DNA of 64,000 nt. Source: Magicicada septendecula (lineage: Eukaryota > Arthropoda > Insecta > Hemiptera > Cicadidae). The stretch is from assembly GCA_034769895.1 (NCBI GenBank), contig JAWRYS010001469.1, positions 62,001 to 126,000 on the forward strand, read 5' to 3'. Position 1 is the stretch's first letter. Each line of letters starts with the position of its first letter. Under the pieces are notes generated by a model that saw only the letters and a list, made by a program, of their open reading frames with translations, did not search any database and was not told where the DNA came from. This document shows positions 1 to 11,433 of this stretch, piece after piece. The translations under genes and the position numbers were made by a program.

Positions 1-142
1 CATTTTTTGGCATATAGAATTGTGTTCTTCAACAGGGCTTACTTTACTACCCTTGTACTCTACAGATATTTTACACTTGGATAAACATAAGTGTTTATAA
101 ACGCGCGAGAATACAGGGTAAATTGAATATGCTGAATTGAAT

Positions 143-262
143 AAACTGAATATACAATCCATCATGATGAACACTCACCAGCTTCAGGATGAATTATATT
201 ATAATTTTAAGTTTATTCAAACTGAATATACAATCCATCATGATGAACACTCACCAGCTTCA
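143..262. repeat. Direct repeat of 44 bp, two copies 76 bp apart
   Basis: The segment 143-186 recurs at 219-262 without a visible mismatch. The core contains CATCATGATGAACACTCACC, and 32 bp of AT-rich sequence separates the copies. It looks like a small local duplication. No coding frame or known element is recognised around it. Confidence 0.85.
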
Positions 263-1068
263 CTGCCGCACGGATGATAAGGTTAATTGTACTACCGGAT
301 TGGAGACAAAACAGATGGAGAAATGAGTTTTCCACTTACCTGGAATCAAAAACAATAGAATCAATATTATTGAGTAATACTATATAGTATATTTAGTTAT
401 ACTATATTATTAATAGGCTTATATAATATATTTATCAGTTACTTATATACCAGTTATATACAAAACGAACATAACAAAAATTTTGCTCAATTATTTTGTA
501 TATACTTTTTATATAATTATTAATAAAAACGTTTATAAATAACAGGTTCATAACAGGAAAAATATCTTTGTAACATTATAATATAATTGAAATTGAGATT
601 CCTATAATGTATACTAACCTAGAATAAATGGAAAATATTAGGTCTAACATGTAATCTCTCCTTAAAGAATATTTACACTCTTTTTCCCGCGTGAGTTACG
701 GCATTCGTTCACTCCAACATTCCATTCATTATTTTACTCTTGTCGTGGATATCTTCCCTTGCCAACTGTCGGTTCATCATGGTCCCTTTACGTTCCAGGT
801 CCCGGCATCTCAGTGTTCATCATCTTTTGCTTGCTTTCAAGGGAGTTCATTTTCTTTCCAATTAGTGCTTGAGTCAGTACTTTTAGTTGGTGTATATTTC
901 CAAATTTTTCTATATAGGAAATGCTCACATTAGAGAATACTAGTAAAGTTCTTTCTGGTGAAGATTGAGAGGAAACACAAAAACTAGAGTTCAGTTATAA
1001 GCTACACAGTAACTTGCAGAGTTATTCGCCGCTAAGTAGAATTGCAAAACTTCCATAACAATTGTGGT
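263..1068. other. AT-rich sequence without a recognised gene
   Basis: Mostly AT-rich. An 80-codon open frame at 691-933 has no ATG start and no recognisable motif, so I treat it as chance. Nothing else is supported. Confidence 0.5.
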
Positions 1069-1790
1069 TGTATAAACCTGTTCCGGCACCCATCTCATCC
1101 TCGGACGACCCACGTATCTTCTACCAATGGTTTTATAGTTAAGTGCCTTTTCGGCAATCGATACTCTGTCATCCTTTGCAGATGATCCCACCATTGTCTT
1201 CTGTAAATTGAAATAATTTCATTTATATCCTTTACTTTGAGTTCTGCTCTAATATCCTCATACCTTATTCTATCTTGCAATGTGTAAATTAAAGTATTTC
1301 GAAGAAAGTGCATTTCAGTACTCTGAATCTTTCGCTTTCCTTTTTTTGTCATGATCCACGCTTCACTTGCATAAATCAACGTAGGTATTGCAATTATCTT
1401 ATAAAATTTAATCCTTGTACTGTGTCTTGTTTTATTTCTAAGATTTCTATGAACCGTACCAAAAATATTCCTAAATTTTCTCTTATATCATATTCAGATT
1501 CATAGCATACTTCACAGCCGAGATATCTGAAACGGCTCACTTGTTCTAAAGTTCTGTTGTTTATGACTATCTTAGTCCTCACTGCATATTTACCTTTAAA
1601 ATCCATGGTTTTGGTCTTTCTTACTGAAATTGTCAGTAGGTACTCTCTTGCTACTTGTGGTGTGTTATCCCAGTATAGTAAGGAACCCATACAGATTGAT
1701 TTGTTAAGCTGTACTGCCGAAGACACTCTGGATTTCCATGCTCTCAATATGTCATCAATGTATATAAGACGAAATATATATGTATATGAA
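1069..1790 (-). mobile_element. LINE fragment, family A, antisense (RT C-terminal part)
   Basis: Read on the minus strand, this is the end of a non-LTR retrotransposon ORF2. Frames at 1807-1394 and 1379-1095 carry YIDDILRAW, EQVSRFRYLGCEV, MIYASEAWIMTKK and the tail region RPRMRW. These correspond to the palm end, the connection after the catalytic FADD block, and the usual LINE C-terminal segment. The FADD block itself is missing: the frame passes from LNKSICMG to a sequence lacking it, so the copy is dead. It is 5'-truncated, frameshifted and ends near a GTTTATAYAACC motif shared with the copies at 25790 and 51265. The overlapping plus-strand frame 1557-2183 is antisense to it and probably not a gene. 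Confidence 0.85.
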
Positions 1791-1799
1791 ATACTTGTA

Positions 1800-2386
1800 G
1801 TATCCAAAGTAGCCTCGGAGTATATGGTAGTTAATAATACAATAACAGTTCATAGACAAACAACAAAACAGGAAACGGAAACGTATGACAATTATGCGGA
1901 AACAGCTATGCATGCTGGAGTAAATGTGATTGTTAACAGAATAACCGACAAAGTAATTGGGTTACACGCCGATGTTGGAATTATGAAAACTAACGGTGGG
2001 TCATTACAAGCGGAAACGCAAAGCAAACGTATTGGGTTTAAAACCGAAACTACCTACGCTACGTATTACTGGAAGAGCTCGTTAAAAGTTTTCTCCAAAG
2101 CAAATAGTAATTACCGATTGCTTGACTTTAAACAAACCGATGTTGCAAACACCGAGTCACGTAACACTGATATCACTAAGTAGGAGATTTTTATTTTGAA
2201 AAGGGTTCAAAGTCATTAAAAAAGCCATTATCTTTTATTCTAAACTTTGCATTGTCAACAGTGTTTACCAATAATACAAAAGATTCTTACGAATAGAGTG
2301 CTGACAGTGAAAATCAGAAGTCTTATTAAATACTAGGAATATTTTTACACGATTTATTAATACATCTATACCATATCAAAAACTAT
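1800..2386. other. Unassigned sequence next to the LINE fragment
   Basis: An open frame continues on the plus strand to 2183 (with repeated TETTYATYYWK-like residues), but its first half is LINE antisense. I do not recognise the second half. A short unknown coding remnant is possible; chance is more likely. Confidence 0.35.
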
Positions 2387-2462
2387 GTTATAACAATTCT
2401 CAAATCAGAATTAACACTGTATAGAAAAATCAGCACACCAATACAGAAAAATTTATCCGGGT

Positions 2463-2494
2463 TAGCGCTTTCAAGCTTCACAGCTCATCATCAG
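2463..2494 (-). ncRNA. Hammerhead-ribozyme-like motif (copy 1)
   Basis: On the minus strand: core CTGATGA, then a stem-loop with paired AGCT/AGCT around a GTGA tetraloop, then GAA, a palindromic AGCGCT as mini stem III, and A at the cleavage position. The catalytic core matches the CUGANGA...GAA consensus. Stem I pairing is poor, so present activity is doubtful. Confidence 0.55.
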
Positions 2495-2894
2495 ATTGCC
2501 AATAACAATAATAGGACTAGACAGCTTCTTTATACCCCTACTTGCCCTACAGCGTGTACACATTTTTGTAAACAAGCTTTAAATTAAAAGTCCTTTTTGG
2601 CTGTTATTAACTGGCGAGTTCAGTCACCCATGTCGGTATTTTACATTTCTTTCTAGTACATTCTGTGTGTGTGTTGTGTGTACATTCTTTTCAATACCTA
2701 ACGTTTTAAAACCTCTCTCATTCACACTTTCAACTGCAAGTTCCTTTTTGGCACAGTTTTAAAATGCGATATATTATCAAAACTTCCTTCTTTCTTGGTA
2801 TATTCAACCCAAACATTAAATACAAAAATGTGTACGCGCTGTAGGAAAAATTGGGTATAAAAAGTTCTCTAGTCCTATTATTGTTATTTCCGTT

Positions 2895-2926
2895 CTGATG
2901 ATGAGCTGTGAAGCTTGAAAGCGCTA
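2895..2926 (+). ncRNA. Hammerhead-ribozyme-like motif (copy 2)
   Basis: Plus-strand partner of the motif at 2463. CTGATGA at 2895-2901, stem II with a GTGA loop at 2903-2916, GAA at 2917-2919, palindromic AGCGCT at 2920-2925 and A at 2926. The core is identical to copy 1 although the flanks have diverged, which suggests the motif was kept or is young. Confidence 0.55.
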
Positions 2927-3303
2927 TTCGAAATAAGTTTTCTGCAGTGGTGTGCAACAGTGTTAATTCTGTTTGTGATTATAACCACTAACACAACTTT
3001 CTTAATTAAAATTCTCAAATCAAAGTAAAAATATTAAGTACGCATTGTTGTCTAAACTGCAATTATCAATAATCCCAAATAGAAAAAAACTCTCTCTCCC
3101 TCTCCCCCTACACACACACACGCGCGCATAAACAATTTCGACGGAACCGAAACATCGAAGCATGATAATGTTTTGTAAACAAAAGATTTCTAGACTGTGG
3201 GGAATCGAAAGTGTGGAAGCGTTACATTTTTCGATGACGATTTTGTGGAATGACCGCCAGCCTAAAAACGTTATCATGTTAAAACAGTAACTAATTATTG
3301 TTG

Positions 3304-3327
3304 CCGTCGTCGTCGTCGTCGTCGTCA
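3304..3327. repeat. (CGT)n microsatellite
   Basis: About eight tandem CGT units just left of a possible terminal inverted repeat. Confidence 0.9.
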
Positions 3328-3342
3328 TTCTTTACGGCTTAC

Positions 3343-4585
3343 CCATGGCCGACTGTAGTGGAAAGCCGGAAGGTTAATCGTGGCAACACTGGAAGGAGAT
3401 CCCTTGTGAGGCCGGCTAGTACGATGCCTTAATTTCAATAATCAAATCTCGTCACTTTTATAATTGTCAGTTAACAGGAGTTTTATAATTTCTCGTTTCT
3501 TGTAAATTAAAATTTTATTACCGATGTGTAAAATATTGTTCTATTATTTAAAAAATATAGTATTAACTCATTAATATGATACAAATTTAATAATTCAAAC
3601 AAAATTAATTCATTAGTATTAGCCTTGACAGTAATTAACTATATAAATTATGCAACTTAAACGTATAGCACTAAATGTGCACAGACCTATAGGCCTAATT
3701 TAGGTTTAGCTGTATTCATGATTTTAGTAATGCTACGAAATTAAATCAAATCTAACATGTTCACTTTAGCCAATTTATTACACAGTGTTTATAGGCCTAC
3801 TTAATATCAACCTTCATCCTTTACTTTTTAGATAATGAAAACTAACTGCACTATTTTCAGACAATAGTAACGATAATTGAATAATCAATGTTGCATTTTT
3901 ACCAAGATTTTTACTATAAGTATTATGTATTCTATTTAAAAGAATTTTAATTACTTTGGGTGTAGAAATGACATTCAGAAAGTCTTAGAACAGCATTTAA
4001 TTTTAAGAGTTATAGCTCATAAATATGCATTACTGTCAACAAAACAAAAGTCGAAAATTTCGTAAGAACAAAATTGGTAAAAACCTTACACGTAAGTTAA
4101 CAAAATCTTCGGATTTGTAATTACTTTTACAACCAGGAGCACAACACTTAAGTGGCATTATAACTGACAAACCTACACTAAATGAATTATGTACAATTTA
4201 TTATTTCCGTCGACTAACGTTTTGTTATAAATTAATTTTGTTAAAACTTCAAGCACTTATCCTAGTTAAGCTTTATAACACGTACAAATTTTACTTTAGG
4301 TTATATTTCAATAGGCACGTAGGTTGATCAACACGGTTTAAATCAATTTATTAAAAAAACACAAAATCATTAATAATACTGTACTACTATAAACTATAAC
4401 ATTAAACAGCACTGCTACTCCACTACGAAAATCGTCACTAACAACAAACTGTAACAAGACCTTTGTAAACTACCAAGATAACCGCTCACACGATACAGAT
4501 CGCACTCCACTCAACTGCCGCTTCGGCCTCAGATGCAACGTTGCCACATTTCTACATTCCGGCCTGATACTAGAGACGGCCATGG
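3343..4585. mobile_element. Possible non-autonomous DNA element with about 50-bp TIRs
   Basis: The segments 3343-3391 and 4539-4585 are reverse complements at roughly 70 percent identity. Both have CCATGGCCG at the outer end, a CCGGAA block in the middle and GTGGCAAC at the inner end. The 1.15-kb interior is AT-rich and has no ORF. I see no convincing target-site duplication, and the GC-rich arms could also be parts of a regulatory region, so this is a tentative call. Confidence 0.35.
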
Positions 4586-4639
4586 CTACTCTCAATGGAG
4601 TTCATCCAACTATCGTTTACAGGCCCCCCCCCCTTTGGG

Positions 4640-5261
4640 CGACAATAAAGGGCTCTTCTAATATTAAGATATCTACTAAAAAGTTATATAAGTCAAAAAT
4701 CCAGTAAATTTGTATATTATTTTAAACTCTTGTGTCTTTAGTATTTATTATAACCACCTGAAATGACGTTTTCCATGTCCTACAGGAAAATAATGGACAA
4801 TAGCAAAAGGAAAGTTACACGGAAAAGGAAGATTGAAGCAATTGAGTTGAGAGGCTTGACATAGAAAGAAAAAAGAAGAAATAGCCTAGAAAAGTTGAGT
4901 ACTAGAAAAAGAATATGGAAGAGGAAGGAAGAATGTCAATGTAAACAGTTAAAACAAATATAAAAGAAGTACAAAAATGTAAGACATAGCATTCACTGCA
5001 AGCGAAATATTCTGCCAGTGTTTTCTGAGACAAACAAATGGTTCAAAGGGTTGTACAAGGCTACATCTGTTGCGTAATGAGGACATTAGGATTGAACTAC
5101 ACTTATTGTCCGTAAATGATACAATCTAGAAATAACGATTGGAATGGTCGCAACGTCTAGACAGAATGGAGGACAGGCGGTTACCTCAAGTAGCCTACAG
5201 GTACACACTCTTTACGATACATACTGTAAAGGCGGAACGGGCAATAGCCTACATCATGAAG
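4640..5261. other. Purine-rich intergenic sequence
   Basis: No gene or known repeat recognised. It is rich in GAA/AAG and leads into the microsatellite at 5262. Confidence 0.4.
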
Positions 5262-5365
5262 TGAAGACGAAGAAAAAGAAAAAGAAAAAGAAAAAGAAAA
5301 AGAAGAAGAAGAAGAAGAAGAAGAAGAAGAAGAAGAAGAAGAAGAAGAAGAAGAAGAAGAAGAAG

Positions 5366-5395
<30 letters not shown>
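5262..5395. repeat. (GAAAAA)n-(GAA)n microsatellite, 134 bp
   Basis: A short GAAAAA block grades into about 33 GAA units. The poly-Lys, poly-Ser and poly-Leu open frames over it are microsatellite translations, not genes. Confidence 0.95.
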
Positions 5396-5396
<1 letters not shown>

Positions 5397-7167
5397 CGTG
5401 TAACAACACAAGACAACCCATACAAACGCATAATCGTCATGTAGTATTTCCGCTAGTCTCAGGCCCACACCACGCAACTATTTTCAACTGGCAGAAAGTA
5501 GATATTGTAAAACACAAAATCCACGCAAAATCTTGCACCAGTGTTACTTTGCCTACAGCGTAGCATGTAATTAACTGTATATACCGTTATTCAACAGCGA
5601 AATTCTAATTTCCACGCTTTGCCCGACTTGTTCAAGTATTAATTAAGCGCTCAGCTGTTTGACGCGTATTAACTCTGTCAAGGGGCATCTGTAAGCGCCG
5701 ATGTTCTAACCTTTTGGAAAATTAAATTTTCCTTTCTTCCTCTAGTTACACATGTGTAGACTAAAATCTATCGCTCGCAGTTACTTTTAATTATTATGTA
5801 TTTCTATAAGTTGGTTATTGCATTAGGCTGCGTTCGTTAATCAATAAGGTCAATACAGTAATAAAGTAGGACTATCTGTGTTGTAAAAAATCAAATAATA
5901 ATGTAATAATAAAAAATAGTAATGCAATAAATATTTTTATTTTCATATTTTATTAATAAATAAATATAAATAATACATATTAATGTAATAAAATAAAAAT
6001 AATAATGTATTGTTATTGTGCTAATTTCTAATTCTGGTTTCAGTAAGTCTTTGTTTATTCTGTTGGTTATGATGTCATATCCAAACCAATATCAGCTTAA
6101 GCAGTGGCGTCACTGCATACAATTCACACCCCCAGAGCTATTGAAAATTTTACCAAAATTTCAAAATCACCTAACGCACGTGATTAATTAATCAATTAAT
6201 CGATTAAGCATTTACATGTGTTAAAATAAGGATTATAAATAATAATTTTTTATTGTAGTTCTAATAACAATTACTACATAATATATAATTCCATTATATT
6301 ATTACAAATATTTTTAATATATTTAATAATTCTTTTAATAAAATACACAGAACATTAAGTATCATAATTTCGTGTACAGAGACAAAATAAATCATAGATG
6401 TTCAAAATTAATCAAAGACGAAAATATAAAACTTACATATAATAGTAATAAAAGAGATTTTGATAGAATGACACTTAAAACACCTAATATAATTCATACT
6501 TTAAAGAATGATGTATATAAACTTGGATGCCCTGAGTAAAAATTCTATGTTAAGAAAAGTTTAAGAAAATAATTCTTTAAAAAATTCTTTTAAGAAACGT
6601 TTAAAAGATAGATAAACATCAAAACCCATTTATGAAACCAGATATTTATAAATCAAATTTTGTTACACATTCAGTTAAGACTAGTCAAATTTTCCCAAAT
6701 TTAAATAACCTAACGTTATTAAGACATATTGCCACAGACCTAAAATAAAACGTCGGAAGAATGTGGAAATTTATAAATATAAAACAAGTAATAAATTCAT
6801 AAATGAATAAATACAAATCAATAAAAAACGATCATGTTTTAAAAATTATTAATTTAATAAAATAAAATACACTTCTAAATAACCACCAAAATTATATTTT
6901 CAATTTTTTATATACATAAATATGATTTAGATACCAGTATATATAAAACATATGTTACCACAATTATTTTCAAATTTATTTATTTTACATCATATGATGT
7001 CAGTTATTCTGTTTCCAGTGTACTACACGGCGATCTCTGTGACCGTCATAACAATATGCGTCCAGAAATATCAAGTCAGAATACTTGTTGAATGATAGAC
7101 ATAAATAAGAAGTAATAATAACTTGTACTTTTATACTACTACAATTAGGTTTCGCCTACACCCCCGG

Positions 7168-7169
<2 letters not shown>
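5396..7169. other. AT-rich sequence without genes
   Basis: No ORF of note. At 6118-6240 there is a GTGGCGT...GTGTTAAAATAAGG segment with a relative near 61856-61981, so part of this is a dispersed repeat of unknown class. Confidence 0.5.

Positions 7170-7222
<53 letters not shown>
7170..7222. repeat. (GT)n microsatellite, 53 bp
   Basis: Pure alternating TG. It directly abuts the outer end of the inverted duplicate 7223-7488; the partner copy is likewise followed by (CA)n at 10239. Confidence 0.97.
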
Positions 7223-7223
<1 letters not shown>

Positions 7224-7488
7224 CTCACACAGATTTGACGCTACGTTGTTGACTGACTGGCTTCTGGCACATAGTGACGGTTTCGTAATCTCACATATCG
7301 ATTATCGAATTCGGTGCTAGTCTGTCACAGTTTTGACAGTATTACAGACTCGAGGAGGCGGTGTAATCAAAAAACATTTTTTCCAGTATGTCTGAGCTGG
7401 AGTAGTCAACAAAATATACTGTATACTCTTTACTTATTCCTTGTTTAACGTTCCTTTATATCCTCATACTATCCTCACGCAAGCGGGC
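7223..7488 (+). repeat. Dispersed repeat R, copy 1
   Basis: About 266 bp that is the reverse complement of 9970-10238. Shared blocks are CCTCACACAGATTTG, CTGTCACAGTTTTGACAGTA, GTATTACAGACTC, GAGTAGTCAACA, AACGTTCCTTTATA and the CGCAAGCGG end. It has no coding frame. The class is unknown. It starts at a (GT)n tract exactly where the other copy ends at (CA)n, so the microsatellite belongs to the repeat end. Confidence 0.8.
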
Positions 7489-7497
7489 TCTCTCACA

Positions 7498-7529
7498 CTC
7501 TCTCTCTCCCACACACACACACACACACA
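7498..7529. repeat. (CT)n(CA)n microsatellite
   Basis: Short compound CT then CA tract, just inside repeat R copy 1. Confidence 0.9.
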
Positions 7530-9089
7530 AGCTCCATATGTTTACTACCTTATGCCTGCCAATTTTATTATTCTCTACAGCCTCAACACTTCCTGACTTT
7601 GCATTTTCTCTTTGAATTTACCTACAACTTTTACTCTTTGTATGTTTTTTCAAAATGCCCAAGAACAGCCTGAGTCTGGCCCTAACATCAACCAGCCTCT
7701 AACATCTCAAAAAAAAAAAAAAAAAAATCAATTTATACACACGTGTTTTCTTTTCTGATGGGGTGATACTATTATTATGTCAGTGTGTATTTTCGTATTT
7801 TCAGCATATTGTTATTTGGTTTGCAAATTGTAGTGTTGTTAATTTTACTTAACGCGGAGGTTAAAATTGTTTGCATTATGTCAGTGTAAGTGGTTGTAAC
7901 AAACGTTGGTTTTACGTCCTTTTAACGACCTCAGCTGAGTGAATTAATCTGGAGATGGAACATATGTTCCGAAACGCGTCATTTGAAATAAAATACGAAG
8001 TCACAAGACGGATCTAAGGTGATTTATTACTTTATAAATAACGAAGTGACTTGGATACCATTAACAATATGTACGTAAAAACTAGATTGTAGTTTACTTG
8101 GCACAACAACGCGCAGTACCAATTTTGAAAGCAAAACACCTTACTATTGTACTAAGCTGAATTTTTGAAATTGTAAAATACATCCCACTAAATAAGACAC
8201 AAAGAGTGTAAATTAGTGATAATTGAAAACAATTCAGTTCTCATTTAGTAAAACTATAACTAGAAGAGGGAAAATTTAATATCGTTAAAACGTTAGTAAA
8301 CACCCCTTTGCGTTGCCATCTTGACACGGTTATTAAACAGCGCCAAACGGTTGAATTTAATTATTACTTGTGCTCTCTGTCGCCGCGGTCACTGCAGAAA
8401 CTATAGAGTAACTCTATTGTTCACAAGTCAAGTGCAATAGTAGATAATTAATTCACTTTTTCAGTAGCAGAAAACTTGGAACATTTCTATCTTCTCCTCG
8501 GATTATACAGTCAATAATGTTTAATGTATTTAAACCGTAAATTTTCTTTTTAAAAGACATCGTTCGATACAATTAGTTAATTTATAATTTCAAAACCGGT
8601 AACGCGATTACATGTAAATGTATTTTAAACTTTATCTGTTATTTTTAAGAATTACTAGAGCGTAAGAATTTTATCTAACAGTATTTGTAATTAACTGATT
8701 TCAATTTAAAAGTACTTGCCAACCTTTCAGTTGTAACTCGGTACAACAGCAGTAATTAAGATGTAAGCGTACATAATCTAGATGACAAGAACAAAAGGAG
8801 TCCCGTCAATCGTCAGCTGCTTACAGTTGAGCTATTTTCATTTTAACTAAAGGTTTGAAAGGAGCCAATTAAAACTGTCTCCCACATTTGAAGATGTATA
8901 AAAAGTGTCAGTGGAGACTGTGGATTGTCTGCACAACTGTCCATCTCGTATGTAGAATGAGGGTGTGAGGTTCATGGAAACTACCAACATTGGACCATTA
9001 ACGGTGTAAGCTACAAGGCCACCCGTTTTGTAAATCACGTAGCACTTTTCAGAAACAATAAAAAAGAACTTCACTAACTCAACATCACC
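7530..9089. other. Intergenic, with an A17 tract and hammerhead-like motif
   Basis: A 17-bp A run lies at 7710-7727, possibly a retrotransposon tail. The hammerhead-like motif at 7949 is annotated separately. A GC-richer patch near 8310-8400 has no recognised content. The minus-strand frame 8847-9074 has no known motif. Confidence 0.4.
7949..7980 (+). ncRNA. Hammerhead-ribozyme-like motif (degenerate core)
   Basis: CTGGAGA at 7949-7955 (one change from CUGANGA), a perfect five-pair stem GGAAC/GTTCC, GAA at 7971-7973, palindromic ACGCGT and C at 7980. The last positions read GUC, the preferred cleavage triplet. It is followed by ATTTGAAATAAAA. This is the architecture of PLE-type minimal hammerheads with a very short stem III. 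The A6-to-G change should reduce or abolish cleavage. Confidence 0.55.
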
Positions 9090-9790
9090 ATGATCATCTT
9101 CTTAACGGTTTTAGGCTTTAGCGGCCTGTTCCTATTCCACAGTCCACCTTTTCTTACATCTACCAACACCGTTGGTAGACACCGTTTTCTTACATCTTCT
9201 GCCTCTAGGGTTGTAATCTTTTGCCATCTTCGGTATTCTACTTTCTTCATTCTATTCATGTGTTGAATCCATTTTCTTCCGTATTATTCAATCCTTTCAT
9301 TAACTGTAAAAATATCTAAATCACTTCTTATCTCTTCACTTCCTACAAGATCTTGTCTATTACACCTTTTAACTGATGTCAGAAATTTCGTTTCTGCTGC
9401 TTGTACCTTCTGTTCATCTCTTTTCTTTATGACCCAAGTTTCAGAACCATACAGTAGTGTAGGTATTCCCATTGTTTTATAAAATTTTATTTGGGTTTCT
9501 TTTCTACATTTATTTCCTAACGTTCTCGAAATCGATCAACACATTCTTGTGAAATTCGTCACGTTATTTCTAATATCTCTATCTTGATTTCCTTTGCCTT
9601 TGATTCAGATATGTTACAGTTATATTCTTTTCCTATTTTATGTAAGATGTATATTGCTCTCTGGAGATCGACTTCTGAAGTGACGAATTCTTGGTTATTC
9701 GCAAAGAGAATGGTTTTTAAGGTTTTATTTCGGTGGATTTTAATACCGTCAGGGGGTTGTTCTTTCCAATTTTTTTTAGGAGATCAACTA
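9090..9790 (-). mobile_element. LINE fragment, family B, antisense
   Basis: Minus-strand remnants of the RT C-terminal half. From right to left: FANNQEFVTSEVDLQ (catalytic FADD changed to FANN), then LLYGSETWVIKK, EEIRSDLDIFTVNERIE, and the 3' end PLKPKTVKK followed by a GAT-rich tail. The frames 9472-9284 and 9259-9074 are pieces of it. The same family ends at 12700 and 52900, where GGCCGCTAAAGCCTAAAACC is shared. The copy is 5'-truncated, with frameshifts, and dead. Confidence 0.88.
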
Positions 9791-9969
9791 GATAATTGTA
9801 AAAGTAATGGTGCCAGACTAACTCATCAAGATCGTAAAAAGTAAATCCAACATAATAATGAATCGTTAAACATGAAGAAATGTTCCAACGATGAAAAACT
9901 GGATTAGATGGGAGATGACCAGTGATGTATACAATAAAATTGAACAAGGAAGAGGATTATTTTTCCGTG

Positions 9970-10235
9970 ACCGCTTGCGTGGAGGATAGTATTAGTGTAT
10001 AAAGGAACGTTGAAAATGAGTAACTGAAAAGAATATTTGTTGACTACTCCATCACATTCACAGACGTACCAGAAAGAATTATTTCATAAAAATGTTATTT
10101 GATTACACCTCCTCCTTGAGTCTGTAATACTGTTAAAACTGTGACAGGCTATCATCGATTTCGATGACCGATATATGAGACTGCCAAACCACGTCACTAC
10201 GTGTCAGTCAAAACGTAGCGACAAATCTGTGTGAG

Positions 10236-10238
<3 letters not shown>
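9970..10238 (-). repeat. Dispersed repeat R, copy 2 (inverted)
   Basis: Reverse complement of 7223-7488 at high similarity over about 269 bp. Together they could be the long terminal arms of one 3-kb unit (7170-10272), both edges being (GT)/(CA) tracts. They could also be two independent insertions of the same element. Confidence 0.8.

Positions 10239-10272
<34 letters not shown>
10239..10272. repeat. (CA)n microsatellite
   Basis: Pure CA tract at the outer edge of repeat R copy 2, mirroring (GT)n at 7170. Confidence 0.95.
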
Positions 10273-10274
<2 letters not shown>

Positions 10275-10745
10275 TCTCTTCTGGCGACAACAGTGTCCCT
10301 GGAAACCAGGAAAAACATTACTGGAAGTTCATTTGTATAACATGTACATTTGGATCAGAAACCTGGACCCTGAAAAAAATTAGAAAGGGTCTACCTTGAT
10401 GCTTTTGAGACGTGGTGCAGGTGGAGAGTTTTAAGAATACCATGGACAGAAAGATAACCTGGCATAACATCCTGGGATAACAAGGACATGAGTACCTAGG
10501 ATAACATCCTGGGGATAATAGTGGGCGGCTGAAGCGTAGTGCTGGCCACACTGCCTTCCTTGTATGTCGTACGGCTTACATAATTACATAAGGCAGCCTA
10601 CCCTGCCTTCTTCTAAGCTACTTCGGTGGTATACATGGGAGCCGTTATTATGGACAGAAAGAATTACTTATGATAAGGTTCTGAAGAGAGTGACTAAAAA
10701 AAAAGGATTCTGATCAAACCATTTAGGAAAGGAGAAGCAGTATAG
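10273..10745. other. Intergenic, no recognised gene
   Basis: It contains GGATAACATCCTGGGATAAC-like short repeats near 10462-10518 and nothing else identifiable. The minus-strand frame 10318-10551 shows no motif. Confidence 0.4.
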
Positions 10746-11240
10746 TTGATCACTTGTTATAACTGGTTCACGTCCCTGATCGAAGGAAGAACTAAAGGGC
10801 GTACTGTGAGGGGAAGGCTCAGGCCATCTGAATTACAACCAACGTCTACAGAACCAGAAGGTCTTGACCGCACATCGGAATTGTTACATATCTGCCAGTC
10901 GGTACCAACATTTAACAGTTTGATTGAAGACAACACCAAAAATTGGTGTAAAATAGACTTACCGAATGTAGGCTACGAAATGTTTAGAGATGATGAAATT
11001 GTTACATACGTACCCACAGAATTTATAGAAGAAGTTAATGGTGAAGCAGATGACCAGCCAATAAAACATGCAATCTCTCATAAGGAGGCCATTCAATCAC
11101 TGACTACAGCAGTCAAGTGGTACGAATGCCAACATCAAACAGAACTGCCGAAAATAATTTCACTGCGCCAAATACATAATTTGGTTTTTGAAAAGTACAA
11201 TCGAAAGAAAAAACAGAAGATAATTACAGACTTTTTTTAA
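10746..11240 (+). pseudogene. pogo/Tigger-like transposase, C-terminal fragment with PIP box
   Basis: The open frame has no ATG and starts inside an older frame. Its last 110 residues resemble the end of pogo/Tigger-type (Tc1/mariner superfamily) transposases: WCKIDLPNVGYEMF, then an acidic stretch, an EAIQSLTTAVKWYE helix and the end QKIITDFF. That terminus fits the PCNA-interacting (PIP) box Q-x-x-[ILM]-x-x-F-F, a known feature of pogo transposase. The HTH and DDE parts are absent upstream; the first 55 residues are unrecognised. A pogo-type terminal inverted repeat follows at 11434, so this is the 3' third of a decayed element. Not a host gene. Confidence 0.75.
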
Positions 11241-11433
11241 CAATTATTAAACCATTTTTTTTTTAATTACAGTGTTTAACTTGTTTGAGTTAGAAAATTT
11301 TCAGCAATAAATATGTTCGAGCATAACGTTAGTACTGTACATTGCCAGTGATGTAATAAAACATTTTATATTGTCTTTAATGGGTTTCGTCGTCTACCTC
11401 ACTCATTCGTCACCGCTTCGGTTCCGTAGGTAA

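Larger units (their letters stand above)
2387..2985. mobile_element. Inverted-repeat unit with hammerhead-like motifs (probable PLE-derived)
   Basis: Arms at 2387-2570 and 2821-2985 are imperfect reverse complements around a unique centre of about 250 bp. Shared blocks include the segment ending TGATGATGAGCTGTGAAGCT, an AATAATAGGACTAGA block and TACAAAAATGTGTACGCG. Each arm holds one hammerhead-ribozyme-like core (minus strand at 2463-2494, plus strand at 2895-2926), so the two cores point outward. Penelope-like retroelements are known to carry such motifs in their pseudo-LTRs and to form inverted partial copies, hence the assignment. No RT or GIY-YIG coding sequence is seen here, so a foldback DNA element remains possible. 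Confidence 0.6.

Noticed and set aside
1557-2183. 208-codon plus-strand ORF
   Set aside because: Its first half is antisense to LINE A and the rest shows no recognised domain; a chance fusion of frames is more likely.
3130-3165. CGGAACCGAAAC segment as another hammerhead motif
   Set aside because: It has a GAAAC-like end but no CUGANGA core or stem II upstream.
5181-5477. Poly-Ser, poly-Lys and poly-Leu frames
   Set aside because: All derive from the (GAA)n tract in different frames; the same holds at 13325-13645 and 14453-14734.
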